The position numbers and the translations under genes were made by a program. Under the pieces are notes generated by a model. It was given only the letters and a program-made list of their open reading frames with translations, ran no database searches and had not been told where the DNA came from. Shown piece by piece: positions 46,101 to 60,996 of a stretch of DNA of 64,000 nt; position 1 is the first letter of the stretch, and every line of letters begins with the position of its first letter. The stretch is from Anisakis pegreffii (Eukaryota > Nematoda > Chromadorea > Rhabditida > Anisakidae): contig JAPYMA010000019.1 of NCBI GenBank assembly GCA_035041965.1, positions 1 to 64,000 on the forward strand, read 5' to 3'.

Positions 46101-48315
46101 TTCTTTCGCTCATCACTGTTTCAGTGTATGCATAAAATCTTATTCCGTCACACCACATCAACGATACCGTAAGGCATTACAATTTACTTTGCCGGCTCAA
46201 AGCCATAAAACAACGTCATCAATTTAAACAAAACTCGGAGAACTTTGGTAGAACAAAGCAATTCACGAAAACTGCAGAGAAAAGCACAGTTTCGCACGAA
46301 GGCAGTAAAGTAAATAAATGTACAAAAGAAAACGCACCGATGGTTTTCACAATGCCATCATGAGGACTGTCTCAGACTACCTAATCAGCGACACACCACA
46401 AAAGTTTGTTTCCAGCATGAAGAAACATTATCTGTCTACACTGTTCATATAAAAGATGGATGGCATAGTGCAACCAACAAATGACAACAAACCGCTAACA
46501 ACATAACAAAAAATACGACACAATGCAGCCGAAACACGTGAAAGCATTACGAAATGACCCTGTTTTGAGAACAAAAGCATCAATTTTTCAGTATGCGAGC
46601 GAAAATAATGAACTGACTGACAACAACGCCTCAAATAACTTTTCGTAATTTCGATGATAATGCCATACCCAAAATTCGTTTTCAGTGGTGATAGCTCATT
46701 GATGCGAGAGTAGACGACTAAGATGAGGTCAACGGATATGAATGATAATTAATTCTTTACACCTCCTGAGGCGACTATGCTGTCCGCCGATCCTCTCAGA
46801 AAACCCACATCGATTGGCAGTATATGACAGAAACGTATATATTTTCTTACAATTATAATCAGTTCGGCAGTTTCCCATAATCCACCACCTGGAGCTAAGA
46901 TATACTCGTTTTACGAGTATTTCAGTTGATATTACTGATTTTACTAGTGAACAGTCCGCGAATCGGAATAATTGACCGATCGAATTTTTATATTCACTAA
47001 TACCATTCGCCTCTCTCAGTCGAACTTTCTAAGCAACTCTAAGATTGGTTATGAACAAAGAGACACTCACGGAGATGATGTGATTAAGTGATGCAAATCA
47101 CAACCAATCGGATAACAGAAATGAATTGAAACTCTTTTCGTTTCGAATAGACCCGTACTGAATACGTCAACTGAATGCAAAAAGGCGTTATCGTCTCAAG
47201 TCAACGATTGCATTGATGAAAGTTTTTTACAAATAAGTTAAAGAAACAAGATTGATTGTTTAACCTAATGACGTCTACCTTAAAGCCATTTAATCTCATC
47301 CTTCCTTCATCAAATAAATAACGACCAATGAAATTATAAGAATAGACTGAATTAAAAACATAACAGATGGTATAAAAGCAATCGAAGAAAATGCATAAAG
47401 AAACAAATAACAGTGAGTGGGACGGACGGATGAGATGATTTCTATATGATGATGAGCATCATTGTCGTGAGATGGGTTAAAAGCTAAAAACGAACGACTA
47501 TCATCAATACCATCAAAATCTTGTCACATATGCCACCCCAAATATTCACATTCATTCGGTCTCAATTTGAAAAAAAAAGTTATACTGGAGCAATACAGTT
47601 GAGGACGGCTTTGAGATATTACGTCGTTACACATGAAACGCATTGTAATATTTGCATAAGAGAACACTTAAGGCGATGACATATAACATAACACAATAAA
47701 ATAATATCAGATAGCATCAAACGATCAAGGAAAAAACAAATATTAAACAAAAACATTTGTAAGAGAGCATGAATTAAAATTAACATTAAACCGTTTCGTT
47801 GATTGCAAACCTTAACAACTACAAACAACAAAAAAACAAAGCATATGTAGAGTGTAGATGCCTAACCGTATCAAAATGATCATTTATCCGTTCGATAACA
47901 ACCAAATTTCGCATATAGAATGATTACTCAATGTTTCACACCACTCACAGTGGCTATTCGACAAAGACAAGAAGAAATTGGGAGATTCCTCGACATGAGA
48001 GCACTATTAATAGAGGAGATCAGTGCTCAACACCGAGGTTAAAGTCACATATATTATTGGTATGATGGATCTTCAATTGTCGTTTCAACGGCATTATCAC
48101 TCAAATAACAAAAAGTAAAAATATGTATATATTTTGCATAAATGCACGCAAAATGGAGTGTATGAAAATATCGATAGCAAGAAATTATTGAAGATCTGAT
48201 CGAGTCATTCAAAGGAAGAGATCATCACATGAGATTGAAGGTGATTTGACAATGCCCACAAACAGCAACTATTTACTAAGTGCTATAACAGCAACAATAT
48301 TTCTTGCTACCGTTT
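43193..48315. other. convergent intergenic region between the La-related gene and pop-1
   Basis: AT-rich with no recognised complete gene. It should hold both 3' UTRs. It may also contain a further last exon of the La-related gene at 45767-45818. Open frames such as 44206-44403 and 45961-46227 have no domains. Confidence 0.5.
45767..45818 (+). other. possible alternative last exon of the La-related gene
   Basis: A strong acceptor (TTTGTGCAG) is followed by 52 bases that continue the La-related frame if exon 10 is spliced at 43181 (AACGG|GTATGA). It adds LPLIINGGNAHRDRNP before TAA. The competing model reads three codons further in exon 10 to a stop at 43192. Phase and splice signals support it; nothing else does. 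Confidence 0.35.
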
Positions 48316-51300
48316 TCATTGACACAACAGTGGTGCAACTTGTTCGGTTTGTACTTCATCTAATATTGTTCGATTGGTGCTTTTATCAACGTGATCGACG
48401 TCACTCTCCGAATCTGAATCATGCCCACTGATGGCTCCAAGGCCTGGGCCCGACAATGACGAAGGAGTACCTGGTGTTCCAGGTGTGGTTGAAGAGACAA
48501 CTCCGATTGGTGAAGCCGCCTAAAATCCAAGTGAGTATTCACAATCACGATCGATAATGAACCCATCTGGTTTCAACTAGATTGTCGATCAAAGTTCGCA
48601 TTTATAATTAAGGATACATGTTTGTACGTATCATTATTCAGTAAGATTCGGCGCGAGAATGCTTTAATGATGAACATCAATCAGTTCTATAAGCTGCTTA
48701 GCGTGATTATATTTTGCCGAATTCGCCACAATCTTGAACAAGAAAGCGGTTTTAAAATTACATGTCAAGTTAATATCAAATCAAGACGAGAATAATTTTC
48801 AGTCATCAGAAATTGTCCATATCACCAAAGTAACCAACCTCTCTGTACCAAAGACAGCGTTTCTTCCTCTTACAATGTTTACACCATTGGTCTTGATTGA
48901 TAACTCCAAACCTTGCTCGACATTTTTTCTGTTCACCGTTCTCTGAAATCACTATCTAAATAGCTTTGCCCACTATATATCTCTGCTCTTTCTCACAAGC
49001 TTTACAACCAAATCATTGATTTCGTGGATTATCTATAAACACGACAACTAATGAAAAGAACTGTGATTGCTTAACACAATGTATTCTTCAAATGCCATGA
49101 CTACATAATTAAGTCTTTCTGGAACATAGCCGTTCAGAATTAGGCTTAATTCCCACCGCCATTAATACAAAATTTTCACCCTACACTGGATGTAAGAATC
49201 CGTGCAATTTTATTCCAATGTAAAAGATAGCTGAATTTTTCCTGGAAGTGGAATGATACAATTTCTGGATCGCACCGAACATTGCTTATTCGTGATTATC
49301 TTATCATATCATTACTGGATTTTGAAAACCATAACTGCAAAACATTGAAAAGATTTCAACATATCAGTTGTTGAGAATCGCTGATCAATTAACAAAATGA
49401 TATCGAGTTGCATTATGTTGTGGTGAATACCGCGTTTTAAATTGAGTGCATTGCGTTGGTAGAATGGATCACCGAAAAGGATGAAACTGAGATGAAGTGG
49501 GAAAGTGAAGAGGTGTAAGTGGCACAGCATATGATTTATGAAATAATCTTACGATTAGAGAAGAGCATCGTGATTCGGTGCTTTCGAACGATAGCTTCTT
49601 CACGTCCTACTCACTTATGAAGAGATAAACTGATGAAGATAAACAAGTAAACGGATTAACAGACATGATTAGGGATAAGTGCGGGTACTCCAACTGAATT
49701 AGTAAACAAACGTCTACCTACTCGGTGATCAAGTGAAATTGCTGAATAAATTGGTTGTGCGTTAAATGTACCTTTTAAAATTCACCAACTGAAGCTGACA
49801 TATGACGCTAAAATGTTTTATGAACTGAAGATTCCATTTTACAAACGTTGAGATTGGTTAAAACAGTATGCGCAAACAAATCAGAAAGAAAATGTCAATA
49901 ATCATTACAGTGCATCTAGTTGAACGCAATTCAAGCGAGCTTTCTTCACTGACTAGGTTCTGTCAGTGATTAGTTCTAAGTATTGAACTATATGTTCTTT
50001 ATTTTCACTGATAATTTGCTGCGTGCATTACAACTCTATGAAGCTCTATGACGGCATCATAATACGGTTATATGAACGTCACTTATCAACGCTGATTAAC
50101 AACACAAGTTTCGAAAAAGTCGTCTAGTACTATGAGAATAAAATGTGATAAACAAGGGCATACATCACACTGAAATAAACTTTGGGAGTTTTCCTGCTAG
50201 AACACCAAACTGCTACTAACAAGTTATTATCCATCAAAAACTTCGAAAATTATATAGAATCATGAAAGAGATAGAAATCAGAAATATTACGTCTTTAATT
50301 AACGTATTACAGTTTATATCCGCTAAATTTGATGTTTGATACGTGATCAAAAAACATGAGCAAAATCAAGTTATCAATCTGTCCTTTGAAATAATATGAA
50401 TTAAAAAATACATGACCTTCAGCACAAGAACATCTTCAGTACCAATTGATAAAGATTTTATTCAATAGATTATTCGTCTGTTTTTCTACTCATTCGAAGC
50501 ACGCACTGTTCAACAAAATCCCATTAAAAATAAAAATAAACGAGAAGTATTCAACAGCTTACCAACAGATTTATCACGCTTTCTCTTCTTTTTCTTGTTA
50601 ATTGCATAGTTCTCGCGTGCTGACCATCCAGGATATTTTTGCATGTGTTGTTCGCGATCCTCTTTGGCCAATTCGTAATACCTTTGTTGTTCCTCTTTTG
50701 GAAGATCATGCCATCGTCGACCCAATTCCTAATGAATAACCGAATGAAACTGATCGGACTTCTGTCATCAGCAACACTGCTTCGCAGAGTTGAAACTGTT
50801 TATAAAATATTTAGCTCAACAATTATATACATAAGCGTCATACTTTGTTAAGTTCAGCACTCTGTCTCTCCTTATAATCGAGTTCTTCCATTAATTTCGG
50901 TCTGTTCTCTTTCATATACCACATGAACGCATTCAACGGTTTTTTGATATGCCTTTCCTGGAACAATTAGTTCATCAACCACAAGAAGACAAGACATTCT
51001 TTGTAGTTCACTAAACCCATTTGATAGGAATACTACTTCCCCATATGGACATGTGGTTAACGTTAGCAATGAATTTAATAATCAATTTCCGCAATATTAT
51101 GATGAGTGAACAATAAGTTTCCGATGACATGATATTTTTAAAGGTGTATGCCGTATTCAAACAAGGAATAACGCCAACTGATTCTTTGAAGCATTTACAC
51201 GGTTTCAACTTATCAATTATACGGTACTAACCTTGGCAAATCGACTCTCACTTTTGACCTTTTTGGATGCTGGTCCTCCGGTTGGTGTTTGAGCAAGATT

Positions 51301-54300
51301 ATTGGCCATTGAAGTGATTGGTGAACCCATATTAGGTAGTCGCATCTGATTGATTGAATTGAGTGGATGTGGCGCACTCGCTGTCATATTGCGTACCATA
51401 CTTGCAGCAGCAAATGGATTGCAACCTTTAGCTGAAGCCGCTGGACTTCCCTTAAACTAACTGTTTTAGCATTCTTTCGAATCCAAAATCTATATGACTA
51501 ATACGATGGAACTAGTCAAGCAAAGAATGGAATAATTACTGGCTATTCATAGCAAATAATGTGCGACTGAATATTTTGTAACGTGAGTCACTCAGGCAAT
51601 ATATTTCTCAATGAACTTATTTCAAATTTGGATTACGGGCTAATAATTAAAGATATATCATTAGTATTCTCAAATAATGAATCATTATCAGCAACAAAAT
51701 TTCCAAATTCGAATAATGAATCATGACCACCAATCATTATCACACTTGAATACGGTTATCACGCTCTATAACAATTTGAACATTCAAAAAACTGACTTGA
51801 AGTGGAGAGGCAGGCGCGAATGGGAAATTCCTGTACATATCGAAGCTAGGTGACATTGTCTGAGCGGCTTGTTGCATAACGAAAGCAGCCGCATAACTTG
51901 GGGACATGGTTCTTGCATCCATCGCACTAGGTGGCATCCTCCCGAAAGACATTCCATACGGTGACTGACTCTGAAATCCATAAGTTGACAGTTTATTTTC
52001 TACTGTTCAACGCTATCAATATAAAATCTACAACTTGACTACTGTTCGACGATATCAACAATTTGTTATATGATCACCATTCTGATTGATCATCTTGCTC
52101 ATAACTATAGGGCTTCGATTTTATACTCAATATTAAGATATCGATTATCATTAACAGGCTGAAGCACTCCTCTATTTCGAAGTTTGATGTTGTGTTACAT
52201 TCTCTTTTGCATAAATAATTCGAATTATTTTAAAATTTTGAAACACTTCGACTCTTCGAGTACATCAGCTATCCGATGATGTACGCACAGCTGAATACCA
52301 ATCGTAAAGTGAATGTTTAAAAGCAATTCACGATTCATTCCATCCGAGAAAAAAACTTAAATGTGTGCTTCGAAAACAGAATTTCTGTTCAACCACACAA
52401 CCGAGTCATAAAAATAATAATTAGTTTTGATAACGCTAATGTGCATTTTCGACGATAGTTCTACTTCTGTGCAAATAAATCCACTTGGTTATTGAGCCCA
52501 TCCCTTTAAGTGTGTGTATGTGTGCTGAGTTGAGATTTTGGCATTAGGAAGTGAATGGGTTGTCGACACATATGAACGGCACAGCACCATCTAGTGTGCG
52601 TTATGCGTCAACAGCTGCAGAGGCTATTCACTTGTGTGTTTGCAGGCAATTTGTCGGTGAAAAAAACCACAACGGAGAAAACTGTCTAAATGACATTCGA
52701 TGAGTGTCCCAAACGAACGAGATATGAAGCAGGTACTAAATTTAAGTACGAGAAAATGGGAATGCGTTAATACAAATACTATAATCATATCATCAATGAG
52801 TATGTCTTAATCACTGTCATGTCATCATGCAAATCACCGGATATGAGTAACACAAACAGCTACAACAACATACAGTAGTTCTTCACTGGATGTTGTCAAT
52901 GATGATAGTCATTGATTATTTGCAGCACTTGAGCGGATAGTGCAACCAACGAATCACCTCACGTCACTACTTCGGGTTAGTGCGAGTGCAACCCTCAATA
53001 AGACCATCCCGGCTAATCATCACCTCTTTCAATACTAAATTGTTTTGTGGCCCTAGCTTTGAAATTCGATCATTATCTTTCTCATTCCACCATCTACTAT
53101 ACAACATTTAATAAATGCATTATTTCACAAAGCATGACTTAAGTCATTTTAAATCGGAAAGAAACGTTCGAAATCCACATAACTTCACCTATTATCAAGA
53201 ACATTTCAAGCAAATGAGTTTCAAGTTTCATCATTTTTCAGCAATCACCAACAAGTTTCAGCAACGTTTCAAGCAATACTCATAAACTCTTTGCAACGAA
53301 GAGTTGTTCAACTTTAAACAAAATATTCACTGATGTAGTAATATGTTAACAAAGCTTTTTTGTTACATCTAACGGTTGGTTCAGTTCGATCAATCTAGCG
53401 TTACATAACCCAACAATAATCATCATACAATTGTTCTTTTGTATTCAAAAAACGTATTTTGTCGAAAATGCATTATATATGCAAATGAAATACATCAAAT
53501 CACAACTTATGAAAATAGTGCTCCTTAAAAAAACCGATGGCTATCCCAAACAACAGATTGCATGCTAAAGAATGCTGCCGCATTCATATACCAAACACTA
53601 ACAACAATTCCATCCATCTCACTTCCATCAGTGTGAATGAACTAGCCAATATTATTGAACTGCGCACCGAAATAAGAAAATGGATAGAGATCTACATTGA
53701 TTATGATTTTGAATCGACAATTCAAAAAATTAGAAACGTCTTTGTGGAAATGTTAACACAACGCAAACAAACAGATTATATTCTAGGTAATGAATCTAAT
53801 GCTACTAATGTAATGTGAATGAATCAAGAATATTCTCGAATGTTTCATTTCCAATTTATGGCACCTTTTTGCTTTGAATTATTAGACTAAGCATTTTGAG
53901 TGAATATTATAGCTTCATATGTGAAAAATGGTGAACCCCTGATGAGGCGAACAATGAGTGGTGAGCGATGAAAGCATTAAGAAAAATGCGGTAAAGGTGA
54001 CAGGTTGAATGATAGCTTTATTTTCGAAACGAGAATGTGTGATTTGATGAGAATATTATAAATGATGCGTTTTTCATAAAAGCAATTTCAGAGGTAGTTT
54101 CGTTGTTGGTACCAAATAAATGCTGTGTTTATCAATCAGTCAGTGTGAATCGACTAACTGCCAAACGAACAATATCGAATTCTGAATTTTCTTATAAAAG
54201 CGAATTTGCTGCACAACAACGAAAGCAATAAATGCAATCCGTTATCAATGCCAATAAGCAATCGCTAAAATGATGAATGAAAATATCTTCTCATTATATT

Positions 54301-57300
54301 ATTTTCTACATAAAGTTATGTAGTTTACTGCAGTCATATCCCACTACTTCATATGATTACACATCACACACCTATATACTTATTCATTTCCTTCGTTGTT
54401 CTCTTATCCATTCAGTTGTTTGGCTAGTTCTCAGCCGCACTCATTTATTTGCTGCATAAAATCAACGCATCTTGGATTCTGTCTCAATTATGCACCTCAT
54501 CGTAGTTCATTCGTCGATGCAATTTAGACACAATCATATTGAATAAAAAGTGATTGGATGATTGTTCCCCAAAAATAAAATAAATGCATTCGCGTCCACT
54601 GATCATCACATGTATACTATAAACGATCTACTAATGCTCAAAATACTCCACTTCACTGATAATGTTGCATCACGAAATATCAAGTTCTACCTGGAAATTA
54701 TCATTCAGAACCACTGGAATTATTTGATCTAAAATGCATTCAAGTCTAACACAATTGATAAATAGCACCAATAAAAGGAATACTGATGTATATAAGAGCT
54801 GGAACTTACGGGAAGAAAAAATGGATAAAATAATGGAAGCGGCCCATATGATGGTGACATAGCAGCCGCCGAGAACGCTGGAAACGTCGGTGATGGCTTC
54901 ACGAAAGCACCTGGTTTGGACCCTGCAACGACATTTTCATTCACTAGGAACATGTATTTACACCTGAACTAAAATTGAACTTCTACAAAATCTTTTCTTC
55001 CAAATTCAATGGACGAAACGAAGACTACAATGAACCGTTTCGATAAAATAATCCAACGGATAAAAACATCTGATAATCTCAACTCGCATAAGCAGAAACT
55101 TAGAATACTCGCAAAAAGAAGGATCACATTCCTTCTTACAAATATTGATAGAAATCGTAGAACGCTGTTTGGCTTTCACAATGTGAAAATTTCGTGAGGT
55201 TTGCACACAATGCACGCATATCAATTCATATCCATACATTGGTATATTTATCTAAAAGCCATCTGCGCTGGTGTTTTCAGTTAGATGATTTTTTTAACGA
55301 ATAAACTGAAGATATAAAGTTACACTTGAGAAAGTTCATAAGTCGAAAACACTGAACGAAAAAAAATCAATCAAAAAAAAAACAAATCAAAAGACGATAT
55401 CAACTTTTAATTTCAAAACAAAATCAATGGCTGATTTCCCGGCAGCTTATTTTCAAACTGTTGTTTTTCATTAGAGGAAAATGTTTTGTTAGGTTCATGC
55501 TAGGAAGTATCCAGCTTCTTAGCATTCATAATATTTTTACCAATTGAACCGCTTACGAATAAATTTGATTGATGAACTTCTTCGATTTCAGACTCCGTTA
55601 TTAATCATGACTTGCACGCTGCCGGTAGTCACTGAGATATAAATTTGAATGCAAGGATAGATTTAGAGAAATATATGTATGACGAAATTTTGGTCCCTGA
55701 CAGTTTTTGTAAGAAATAACTGCTGCTTATTCGTAGGAACTTCTCTGTTGAATATAGCATGTGTAATGGGAGCAGAACTGGAAATTATTTACAATAAAAT
55801 GCTGAGTGGAACGTGAGCATGACGTTAGCTGAGAACGGAGAAGTAAGCACTCATCTCCAGCTTTCGATATTTATTTAAAATGCCATCTTTAGGTGATAAG
55901 CATACGATTGTGCATTTAAATAACTTGACATTGAAATTCGTGGGAAGTGTTCCAAGGAATGAATTTGTTAAAGAACATAATTGAATGATAACACTGGCAT
56001 GATTGCGTTCTCGTTTCTAGCAAGACTTAATTCAATGCGGCTATTTGGCAAACTTCGTTGAGAATCATCAAGTTCGAAGCACAATTACTTTTCAGTTGGT
56101 CACTCCTTACTTTCGAATAACTCAGCATCTCTTGAAGAAGTCATATATCTCAGCAGTAAGCAAACAAAACTGCCGATTCGTAAACTTTCCAACCCACTTA
56201 CCTCTTATGTAATTTGAAAATGACTGCCGGTTATTTTAATCATATATTAACATTTCACTGTTTGATGATATTGTACCTGTTCAGTTTTACATCTAAGCTC
56301 ATAAATTTTGCTTCAGGCATATATATGCATAAAAAGGAACTTTGTAACCTAATTTTATTCACTTCTTAACACGCATTCACTCCATTAAAGTCATTCTCTT
56401 AGCATTTTAGTCACTTTGGCTTTGCAGTCATTGAGCCTCAATTCTTGCTGCTCAGAATGGTACCTTTTCATGGATTTAATATTTCACTACTTTGTGTTTT
56501 TCGATCAGCATCAAACAATTTCTGGAGTCTAACAATATTGCCACACATCCCCATTATAAATTCTACTTCCATCTCTCATTACCTCCCGGAATCCCAGCTT
56601 CGTTTTCCGTCTCCAGGGTTTATAACTTGAATGCTCACAAACGAAACTCTTTTCTTTGATCTCTTTGCTTGACGAAAACATTGTTTCTTGGACTTTGCAT
56701 TGGAATTTAAAATATCCTTCATTGCTATTGCTAACACTTTGGTTTCTCATTGAAAATCTGAGCATTATTTTGCAGACTATTGATATATTTTCCATTGATC
56801 ATTGATGAAGAACGCGTTTCAGATTATGCACAACGAGAAGAGTGTGTTTGCATCACGACTGACAGATTCGTTTGTATGAGTGAATTTATATTTGCATACA
56901 TAACGTGTGTAGTGCATACAAATGACACTATTATTGAGCGTGTAGGAGAGGAGAGAATAAAATGAGACAACAACAATGATAACGGTCAATTTTCATTGGG
57001 TCGTGCACTCGAGCAGCAAACAAATGAGAGACTCAAGCAATAGCGAGCGTGAGATGAAATGATGGTGATGTTTTGCCGCTCAAAACTACTCAGTTCATTA
57101 TCAATGCGCTCCGGTCGGTATGTGCTGCTAGAACAAAAGAGGCGAGAAAAAACATTCGAAACACAACAACGTTTTATCATTTTAACACTAGCTGCCTTTA
57201 TGGCTTTTGTGATAACAAATAACAATGATGACGAAATACAATGTGTATGCCAAACGTATTGATAATACATCGCAACTTCGATAATAAATCACTTAGAAAT

Positions 57301-60300
57301 GCCGTTCGCAGTGCAACGAATTAATTCTTAGTAACATGAGGAATCTAGCACACGATAATGTGGTTGGACGACCTTATTATTGCAAAGTGGCTGCTTAGTA
57401 TGCAGCTGATGAATGGAAAAATTTCACTGCATTCCTGAGATCCATCAGGTGAGTTGAAAGATATTGAAAGAGATGTAAAATAATCAGATAATGTCAAAAG
57501 CGATAAACAAAACAAAGCTTATCGCTTGAATATTTCAGACAGATCGATTAATATATTCTTATCAATCAGTTTGTTCATAATGACAGTGGTCATACACGTG
57601 AGAATATGAGTTTAAACGAGTCAATGCCTAATGAATGATCAAAACGAGAAAATGCGTTTCAAAAGTGAAAGAAACAAGCAACGAACCGATAATGGTTGAG
57701 GACGGTGTCCTTGTTTCGAGTTCGGTCTCAAGGGCCACATCTTTCTTATCTTCAGTTAACTGATGCGACGACTGCGCCGTCTCCACGTCGTCCGCATCAT
57801 TCCTTTAAAAAGAACAAAAATACGGATAAACAATATAAGAACCGCCACATTTCCTGGTATATTATTCATTTATAAATGCTATGGAACAACAAGATGATTA
57901 CGTGAAAGTTTAAATTCTGAGTTTTGCATTACAACTGACTTAAAGAACTCTTGTGGACCCACTGAAGTCTCAATATACAATTCTTATGTAGCAATTACCG
58001 CCGGTACAACCCAAAAGACAAAAATCAAAATGTTCAGAATCTCTCTTAGAAATGAATGCCTTAGTAGAGATAACATAAAACAATCACTATAGGTATGACA
58101 AACGTAAGAAGAAAATAATGATAAGCGTATTGTGATTGTTGTAGATTATCATTAAATAACAAAGTGATGATATGTCACTTAACACGAGTTTTTTCAGAAA
58201 ACTACAATACCAATTATCACGAATATTCTTAAGAATAAGATAATTACGTACAACTGATCCCTTCCACACATACATCGAAAACCGCTTCTCAAGAAACACA
58301 ACATTCAATTTTAATCATATTATTAAGAATGCTGCGCTGCGAATGATACTGTTAACGTGCTCCGAGACAAAAACGGACAGATAAGTGATCAGATTCTTGC
58401 AAGGACCTACTTTCCTCGGGGTAATCACCTCATTATAAGAACGCAACTTAAATTTCGTAGCACAAAATGACAAAGCACATTAACAACACTAACCGAAGCT
58501 TCTAAATAATATACTCGACGGTCAGTGTTCGATTGCAAAAGAAAATAAATCGACATCGACCATTCAAATGAACATTTCAATTCGTTTTTTTTTCATTACA
58601 ACTCACAAATACAGTCTTCAATAATTTAACTAATTACTAACTAATTCACAAGAAATTGGCTTCATACCCACAAACAGCTAACAAACATAATGTTTTTTCA
58701 GTTGATTCAACTTCTTTGAATCTTTTTTCAGAACAAAAAATTTTGTTCACCGATGAGAGTCATGCGCTGGAACGCGGACAGATGGATGATCAATTAAGCT
58801 GTAATCACGCTTCAAAGATCCAGATTCAAGACAGTAACAATAAACTTTGAGATCGCTTTTAGAAAATCTAGATGAGAAGATGATACGTTATTTTCAACAA
58901 AATTGTGGGACGGAATATTCTAATGATGATGTACTGATTGACGGTTGCTTGAATGAGTTAAATGTTGATGTTTGTGTTGCATACGTATGTGTGAGTGCAT
59001 GGAAGAAAGAGGATGATCCTTATTCAAATAATTTATATGCACAGTAACCTTGTCAAATCCGTAATCATTTTGAAATATTTCGAAAATTGACGATTATTAT
59101 CGTGCACCACACGACAACAATTGACTATGTAAATAAGTTAGCAGAATGCAAGTGATAATACTAAACCGAACAAATAACTGCAATGAATGCAGCATTGTCG
59201 TAAAATCAAAATTGCTAATACTGTGATACATAAATGATTCGCTCTTGATTTCATACAAAAGTTTGTTCATTCATAATAATGCTAATAAACTAAAAACTGG
59301 ACAGTTCATCCTTTCTCAACTGAAACAAAACTCTTGCAGTGTTAAAAACTGCCTGGACAATGAGGAAGAAGGCAAATTTTCTTATGAAATGACCGCACCT
59401 GAGTATAACTGATTCGGTAAAAGATTTAGGTGTACAGTAGTTTCACATTGATCGGAGACGATCGAACACAACATACAAATAATTCCTTTACTCGACGAGA
59501 AACGTTTCAATGCATTCACAAAAACATTGCACCCAACAATTAATTTAACAGTTTCAAAACAATGGGCACAATCTTTTTTGTGCTTGTGCAAAGCGCAGAA
59601 CGAAGATTGGCTTCGAACTTGCGTACTAAGTACATAGATCATACTCTCTTTAGAATACGAAAAATCGCGAACTTAAAAATACATCTCTGCTGACCACATC
59701 CAACCTGATACCATCATGTTAATCGCAGGAAAGAAAGGTACATGATCATAAGAATTCCTACATATAATTTATTTGAATCCTTTGAAGTTATCTTTTCGTA
59801 TCATTTTTAGTAAAATAAATAATGAGAATTATGATTGCAAAACAATGGAATCCTTGAATACCAAAAAAATTGCCAGTTCAATTTCAAAGTTACTAAATGA
59901 AGACAAACTTTTCGACTTTAAATGCATCACTGATGATAATGATAGTAAATTCATAATAATGAAAATTATGATTAGGAAACATAATGGAATGCTTGAATCA
60001 AAACTGTCAGATGCATTTATTCTCTCGTTCACGATACTTTCAGTCGTATTGATTTATGGACAGTTCCTTTCTACCTCCTTCCTCTTCTTCAATTCAGCGA
60101 TCAATATTAACCCGTCAAACAAAGGACTACCACAGAAGCATTCATTCATCAAACTAACTGATTTTCAAAGACCATTTCAATGCATTTTCACGTAGGAGTT
60201 TTATTTTACGCAAAACTGAATGAACTACTAGCACATGAAGTATCAAATAGGAGCATCAAGACAAATCTTATGCATGTGGTTTTTTTGCCACGATAATCAG

Positions 60301-60996
60301 CAAAATTTAGTGGTGGGAAGAGCTCAAGTTCTCTTCAAAAAGAGCAATTCAGAATAATAATTAATAATTCCAAGAGGCGACAGAGTGGAAAGAAGCAAGA
60401 ATTGATGCGTTGAAAAAAACAACAGGAGAGCGCAACGATTGATATCGGTATCGCGCGACTGCACGTGTTTCTATACTATTATCAATCAAAACCCTATGAA
60501 AACTGAGAACCACAAAACAGAGATGAACACTGCACACTAATGAAAAAGTTGGCATTGCGTGAAGCACTGACGTGCAAACAACATTATATCAAAGAGCAAT
60601 TTATACCAACAGAATTAGCAAAAATAAAGCAGTATTATTAAGTAATTATTGCTTCAAATATGATGATAGTGTCAAATAAAAATAAAATAGGATTCTAACA
60701 GTAGAAGTCGATAGAATAATAATGGTGTTGCTGATAATGATAATGATAGCAATATTATGAATGTAGGAAATGAGAAGCTGATGATGCAAACACAGAATAG
60801 TTGATTACAGGGGAGTGAATATTTATGGTAGGATGAAAGCATTTGTTCATTTGAAAAATCAAAATCAAATAAGCAAAACGATTGGCACAACTTCGAACGA
60901 TTATGCGCATCAAAAATGAAAGCAACTCATAAAAAATTAAACAAACCTTCTAAAAACTTTAACTTCATCAGCGCCGTCTTCGTTGGCGCCACTCAT
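48316..60996 (-). CDS. pop-1: TCF/LEF transcription factor POP-1
   Basis: Nine exons, all phases matching: 60947-60996 (start), 57687-57802, 54810-54922, 51797-51970, 51232-51450, 50844-50957, 50563-50728, 48839-48942 and 48316-48519 (stop), 419 residues against about 440 in C. elegans. The N-terminus has the beta-catenin-binding motif DEVKVFRR and the following ADD...[18 protein letters not shown] block, both POP-1-like. The middle is Pro/Ser/Met-rich. The HMG box (about 229-296) reads [35 protein letters not shown] and [11 protein letters not shown], with basic tail [11 protein letters not shown]-clamp follows at about 321-345 ([17 protein letters not shown]). The acidic C-terminus has [13 protein letters not shown]. 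In worms POP-1 binds DNA in the nucleus as the endpoint of the Wnt/beta-catenin asymmetry pathway, repressing or, with SYS-1 or BAR-1, activating targets. Introns 1-3 are each 2.8-3.2 kb. Confidence 0.97.

Noticed and set aside
53537..53818. 93-codon plus-strand frame in pop-1 intron 3
   Set aside because: It is AT-rich with no recognised domain and no splice partner; probably chance.
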